A stretch of DNA of 8,025 nucleotides from an uncultured Opitutia bacterium (lineage in GTDB: Bacteria; Verrucomicrobiota; Verrucomicrobiia; Opitutales; UBA953). The stretch is from positions 1 to 8,025 of the forward strand of contig CAIVYX010000089.1 in the NCBI GenBank assembly GCA_903910245.1. The letters are read 5' to 3'. Positions 4,985 to 8,025 of this stretch are shown one piece after another (position 1 is the stretch's first letter; every line of letters starts with the position of its first letter). The translations under genes were made by a program, and so were the position numbers. The notes under the pieces were generated by a model. The model saw only the letters and a program-made list of their open reading frames with translations, was not told the origin of the DNA and made no database searches.

Positions 4985-7900
4985 TCCGCCCCCCGACCAG
5001 ACGCCATCCGCCTCCGTGGCGTCCGCCAGAATAACCTTAAGGGGTTCGATGTGGACATCCCTGTCGGTAAGTTAGTCGTGGTCACGGGTCTCAGCGGCGC
5101 CGGCAAGTCGTCGCTGGTCTTCGATACTTTGCACGCTGAAGGACAACGCCGCTACGTCGAAACGTTCAGCCCATACGTCCGCCAGTTCCTCGAACTACTC
5201 CCGTCGCCAGCCCTCGACTCCGCGGAGAACGTCCGCCCTTCCGTCGCAATCAAGCAAGGCAACGCGGTCCGCACCTCGCGCTCGACGGTCGGTACGATGA
5301 CGGAGCTCTGCGATTGGTTCAAAGTCTGGTTCGCCCACCGCGCCGACCTCATCGACCCGGCCAGCGGCAAAGTCATCGTCCCGCGCGGCCCCGACGCCGC
5401 CTGGCAGGACTCGCTGGCGCGCTTCATGGGCCAATCCCTTTCGCTCGCCTTTGCGGTCTCGAAACCGGAGACGCTGGGTTGGAAGACGATTGCAGAAGAA
5501 TTCGCCAAGGCGGGCTTCAGCCGCGCATTCGCCTCCGGCCAGCGTATCCGCCTGACCGAAGACGAGATTCCAGCCGACGCGACCGAACTGCTCGTCATTC
5601 AGGACCGCGTCACGATCGCAACCGACCAGGCCTCGCGCTTCCATGAAGCGGCCCTCGCGGCCTTCCGCCTCGGCGGCGCCCGCCTCCGCCTGCTCGACGA
5701 CCAAGGCCACGAGCTCTCTCGCTACAGCGAAGCCCTCGAGTCACCGATTGATGGACGCAAGTTCCGCCCAGCCTCGCCGGCGCTCTTCTCTTTCAACTCG
5801 CCCGTGGGCGCCTGCCCAGAGTGCCGCGGCTTCGGCCGCGTCATCGGCCTCGACTGGAATAAGATCATCCCGAACCCAGCCCTGACGCTCGCCGAAGGCG
5901 CCATCGCGCCGTTCCAAGGCAACGTCTACGGCGAATCGCAGAAGGATCTCGTTCGCGCTTGCCGCAAGGCGGCCATCCCGCTCGACGTGCCCTGGAAGAA
6001 GCTTTCCGCCGCGCACCGTAAAATCGTCGAGAACGGCGAGGCGGGCTACGTGCAGGGCGAATACGATTCGAAGTGGTACGGCATCCGCGGCTTCTTCCGA
6101 TGGCTGGAAGGGACGACCTATAAGATGCACGTGCGCGTATTCCTCTCGCGCTGGCGCGCCTACGAATCCTGCCCGAAATGCCACGGACGCCGCTTCCGTG
6201 AGGAGTCGCTCTTCTGGCGCTGGCAGGGCAAATCCCTGCCCGAACTCTACGCTTCGCCGGTCGCGGACCTGCGCACGCTGCTTGCGCCGCTCGCACCGAA
6301 AGATTCGCGCCACCCGGCGGACCACGCGCTCGAAGCTATTCTGGCTCGCCTCGGCTACCTCGAAGCGGTCGGACTTGGCTACCTCGCCCTCGACCGTCTC
6401 TCGCGCACCCTCTCCGGCGGCGAAGTTCAACGCGTCAACCTGACCTCCTGCCTCGGCGCCTGCCTCGCGGACACGGTGTTCGTTCTCGACGAACCGAGCG
6501 TGGGCATGCACGCCCGCGACCTTTCACGGATGGTCGGTATCCTCCGTAGTCTCGTCGACCAAGGCAACACAGTGGTAGTGGTCGAGCACGACGAATCCGT
6601 GATGCGTGCCGCCGACTGGCTCATCGAGATCGGCCCGCGACCCGGCGCCGAAGGCGGCCATCTTCTCTACCAAGGCGTCCCGAAGGGCATCCTGAAGATC
6701 AAGGATTCCGCCACGGGGAACTGGCTCTCGGGCCGACGCATCTCCGAGGCGCGCACCCCGCGGCCAATCGGCGACACGACACCGCGGCTGCGCGTCAGCG
6801 GCGCGACGGTCAATAATCTCAGCGACTTCGCCTGCTCGATCCCGCTCGGCCGCCTGGTCGGCCTCTGCGGAGTCTCGGGCTCCGGTAAGTCGACGCTACT
6901 CCATCAAGTGATCGGCCGACGTGATCCGGAATCAGGCGACGAAGCCAAGGAACTGAAATGGGTGAAGTTCGACAAGGAGCCAGCCGAGGTGGCGCTCGTC
7001 GACCAGTCGCCCGCCACGCGCACGCCGCGATCCAACCCCGCCCTCTATGTCGGTGCCTGGGACGCGATCCGCACGCTGCTTGGCAACTCGGCCGAGGCGA
7101 AGGCCGCGGGCCTCACGCCCTCGCACTTCTCCTTCAACGCCGGCGAAGGTCGCTGCGAACGCTGCGGCGGCGCCGGCTGGGAGACGGTGGAGATGCAGTT
7201 CGTCTCCGACGTCGCGCTCCCCTGCCCATCCTGCAATGGCAAACGCTTCCGCGACGAGGTGCTGAGCTTCCACTACGACGGCAAGTCCGTCGGCGACCTG
7301 CTCGCGATGTCGGTGACCGAGGCGCGCAAGTTCCTCGGCGAACGCACGCCGGCCTCCGCCCAGCTCGCCTGTCTGGAAGAAGTTGGACTCGGCTACCTCT
7401 CGATGGGCCAGCCGCTCACAACGCTTTCCGGCGGTGAAGCCCAGCGCCTCAAGCTGGTCCGCTATCTTTCGAAGATCGATACGCGCAAACCCGGCGCGCT
7501 CCTGCTCCTCGACGAACCCACGACAGGCCTGCACCGCGAAGACGTCTCGCGCCTGATCGGCCTGCTGCATCGCCTCACGGAAGCCGGCCACTCGCTGATT
7601 GTGGTGGAACACCACCTCGACGTGCTGAAGTCCTGCGATTGGATTCTGGAAATGGGCCCCGAAGCCGGTCCCGCCGGCGGTCACCTCGTCGCCGAAGGCA
7701 CGCCCGCCAATGTCGCCAAGGCCGGCACGGTCACGGGCCGCTTCCTGGCGCAAGGCGACGACGCCTTCGCCTCCGCGTCGACCTCGGCGAGTAAGCCACG
7801 TCCGACCTCCATCTCCCTGCGCGGCGCCCGCGAACACAACCTCAAGGACGTCTCGCTCGAGATCCCGCACGGCTCGCTCACGGTGATGACCGGCGTCTCG

Positions 7901-8025
7901 GGCTCGGGTAAATCTTCCTTGGCGTTCGATATCCTTTTCGCTGAAGGACAACGCCGTTTTTTGGAATGCGTCTCGGCCTATGCCCGCCAGTTCGTCGAAC
8001 AGCTGCCGAAGCCTGACATCGATTC
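4982..8025 (+). CDS. uvrA: Tandem (double) UvrA, 3' end outside the window
   Basis: UvrA is the DNA-damage-sensing ATPase of nucleotide excision repair and loads UvrB on lesions. The 1014 visible residues hold one full UvrA-like unit and the start of another. Unit 1 has Walker A G-L-S-G-A-G-K-S (36-43), a UvrB-binding-like region (about 120-245, with V-I-Q-D-R-V at 205-210), F-S-F-N-S-P then Cys278/Cys281, an insertion region, Cys397/Cys400, signature L-S-G-G-E (477-481) and Walker B L-D-E-P (502-505). Its second ATPase has G-V-S-G-S-G-K-S (630-637), a complete zinc finger C-x2-C-x19-C-x2-C (725-751), L-S-G-G-E (815-819) and L-D-E-P (about 843-846). A Ser/Ala-rich linker (about 922-938) leads in frame to a third ATPase, S-L-R-G-A-R-E-H-N-L with G-V-S-G-S-G-K-S at 971-978. 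No stop occurs before the window end; the full product should be near 1,850 residues, like the long chlamydial UvrA. Both CPxCG motifs flanking the UvrB-binding region are replaced (D-P-A-S-G 125-129, S-P-I-D-G 254-258). Start 4982 is chosen on its Shine-Dalgarno. Confidence 0.93.
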   Translation, partial: MSAPRPDAIRLRGVRQNNLKGFDVDIPVGKLVVVTGLSGAGKSSLVFDTLHAEGQRRYVETFSPYVRQFLELLPSPALDSAENVRPSVAIKQGNAVRTSRSTVGTMTELCDWFKVWFAHRADLIDPASGKVIVPRGPDAAWQDSLARFMGQSLSLAFAVSKPETLGWKTIAEEFAKAGFSRAFASGQRIRLTEDEIPADATELLVIQDRVTIATDQASRFHEAALAAFRLGGARLRLLDDQGHELSRYSEALESPIDGRKFRPASPALFSFNSPVGACPECRGFGRVIGLDWNKIIPNPALTLAEGAIAPFQGNVYGESQKDLVRACRKAAIPLDVPWKKLSAAHRKIVENGEAGYVQGEYDSKWYGIRGFFRWLEGTTYKMHVRVFLSRWRAYESCPKCHGRRFREESLFWRWQGKSLPELYASPVADLRTLLAPLAPKDSRHPADHALEAILARLGYLEAVGLGYLALDRLSRTLSGGEVQRVNLTSCLGACLADTVFVLDEPSVGMHARDLSRMVGILRSLVDQGNTVVVVEHDESVMRAADWLIEIGPRPGAEGGHLLYQGVPKGILKIKDSATGNWLSGRRISEARTPRPIGDTTPRLRVSGATVNNLSDFACSIPLGRLVGLCGVSGSGKSTLLHQVIGRRDPESGDEAKELKWVKFDKEPAEVALVDQSPATRTPRSNPALYVGAWDAIRTLLGNSAEAKAAGLTPSHFSFNAGEGRCERCGGAGWETVEMQFVSDVALPCPSCNGKRFRDEVLSFHYDGKSVGDLLAMSVTEARKFLGERTPASAQLACLEEVGLGYLSMGQPLTTLSGGEAQRLKLVRYLSKIDTRKPGALLLLDEPTTGLHREDVSRLIGLLHRLTEAGHSLIVVEHHLDVLKSCDWILEMGPEAGPAGGHLVAEGTPANVAKAGTVTGRFLAQGDDAFASASTSASKPRPTSISLRGAREHNLKDVSLEIPHGSLTVMTGVSGSGKSSLAFDILFAEGQRRFLECVSAYARQFVEQLPKPDID

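Noticed and set aside
5741..6511. Open frame on the - strand opposite uvrA (256 codons)
   Set aside because: Same reason: it is a shadow of the uvrA codons, with low-complexity Ala/Arg/Glu-rich translation and no known motif.
6932..7951. Long open frame on the - strand opposite uvrA (339 codons)
   Set aside because: It lies wholly antisense to strongly conserved UvrA motifs. GC-rich codons commonly leave the opposite strand open, and its translation shows no recognisable domain.

Overview
This is a GC-rich (roughly 60-65% by eye) bacterial chromosomal window carrying six genes, all on the + strand and tightly packed. The most informative gene for taxonomy is the last one. It encodes a tandem ('double') UvrA that runs past the window end: one complete UvrA-like unit of about 935 residues, followed in the same frame by the start of a second. 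Double-length UvrA is known from Chlamydia and fits the PVC superphylum. Together with the style of the CtaA and SufE proteins and the near absence of Shine-Dalgarno sequences, this makes me favour Verrucomicrobiota, perhaps an Opitutae-like lineage. That assignment is inference.

Layout: 1-178 is a leader or intergenic region with a pyrimidine-rich tract. 179-1960 encodes a secreted or periplasmic TPR-type helical-repeat protein of unknown role. After 7 nt comes a SufE-family sulfur acceptor (1968-2384), and the pair is closed by a perfect 8-bp stem-loop. After an 82-nt gap a second group begins: ctaA, heme A synthase (2467-3408); a 56-nt spacer framed by a perfect 9-bp inverted repeat; ctaB, heme O synthase (3465-4352); and, 4 nt later, 5-formyltetrahydrofolate cyclo-ligase (4357-4938). 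The tandem uvrA (4982 to beyond 8025) follows after 43 nt.

How the genes work together: CtaB farnesylates heme B to heme O, and CtaA oxidises heme O to heme A. The pair therefore implies an aa3-type terminal oxidase and aerobic respiration, although no cox genes are in the window. SufE would pass cysteine-derived sulfur to a SufBCD scaffold encoded elsewhere. The cyclo-ligase returns 5-formyl-THF to the folate pool. UvrA starts nucleotide excision repair. Apart from the heme A pair, the genes look like housekeeping neighbours rather than one pathway.

I found no mobile element, CRISPR array, tRNA or rRNA, and no convincing new defence or metabolic system. The best second-look item is the UvrA. 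Its first unit keeps the ATPase motifs and the C-terminal zinc finger, but has replaced all four cysteines of the two CPxCG motifs that flank the UvrB-binding region, as if one zinc site had been lost as a whole.
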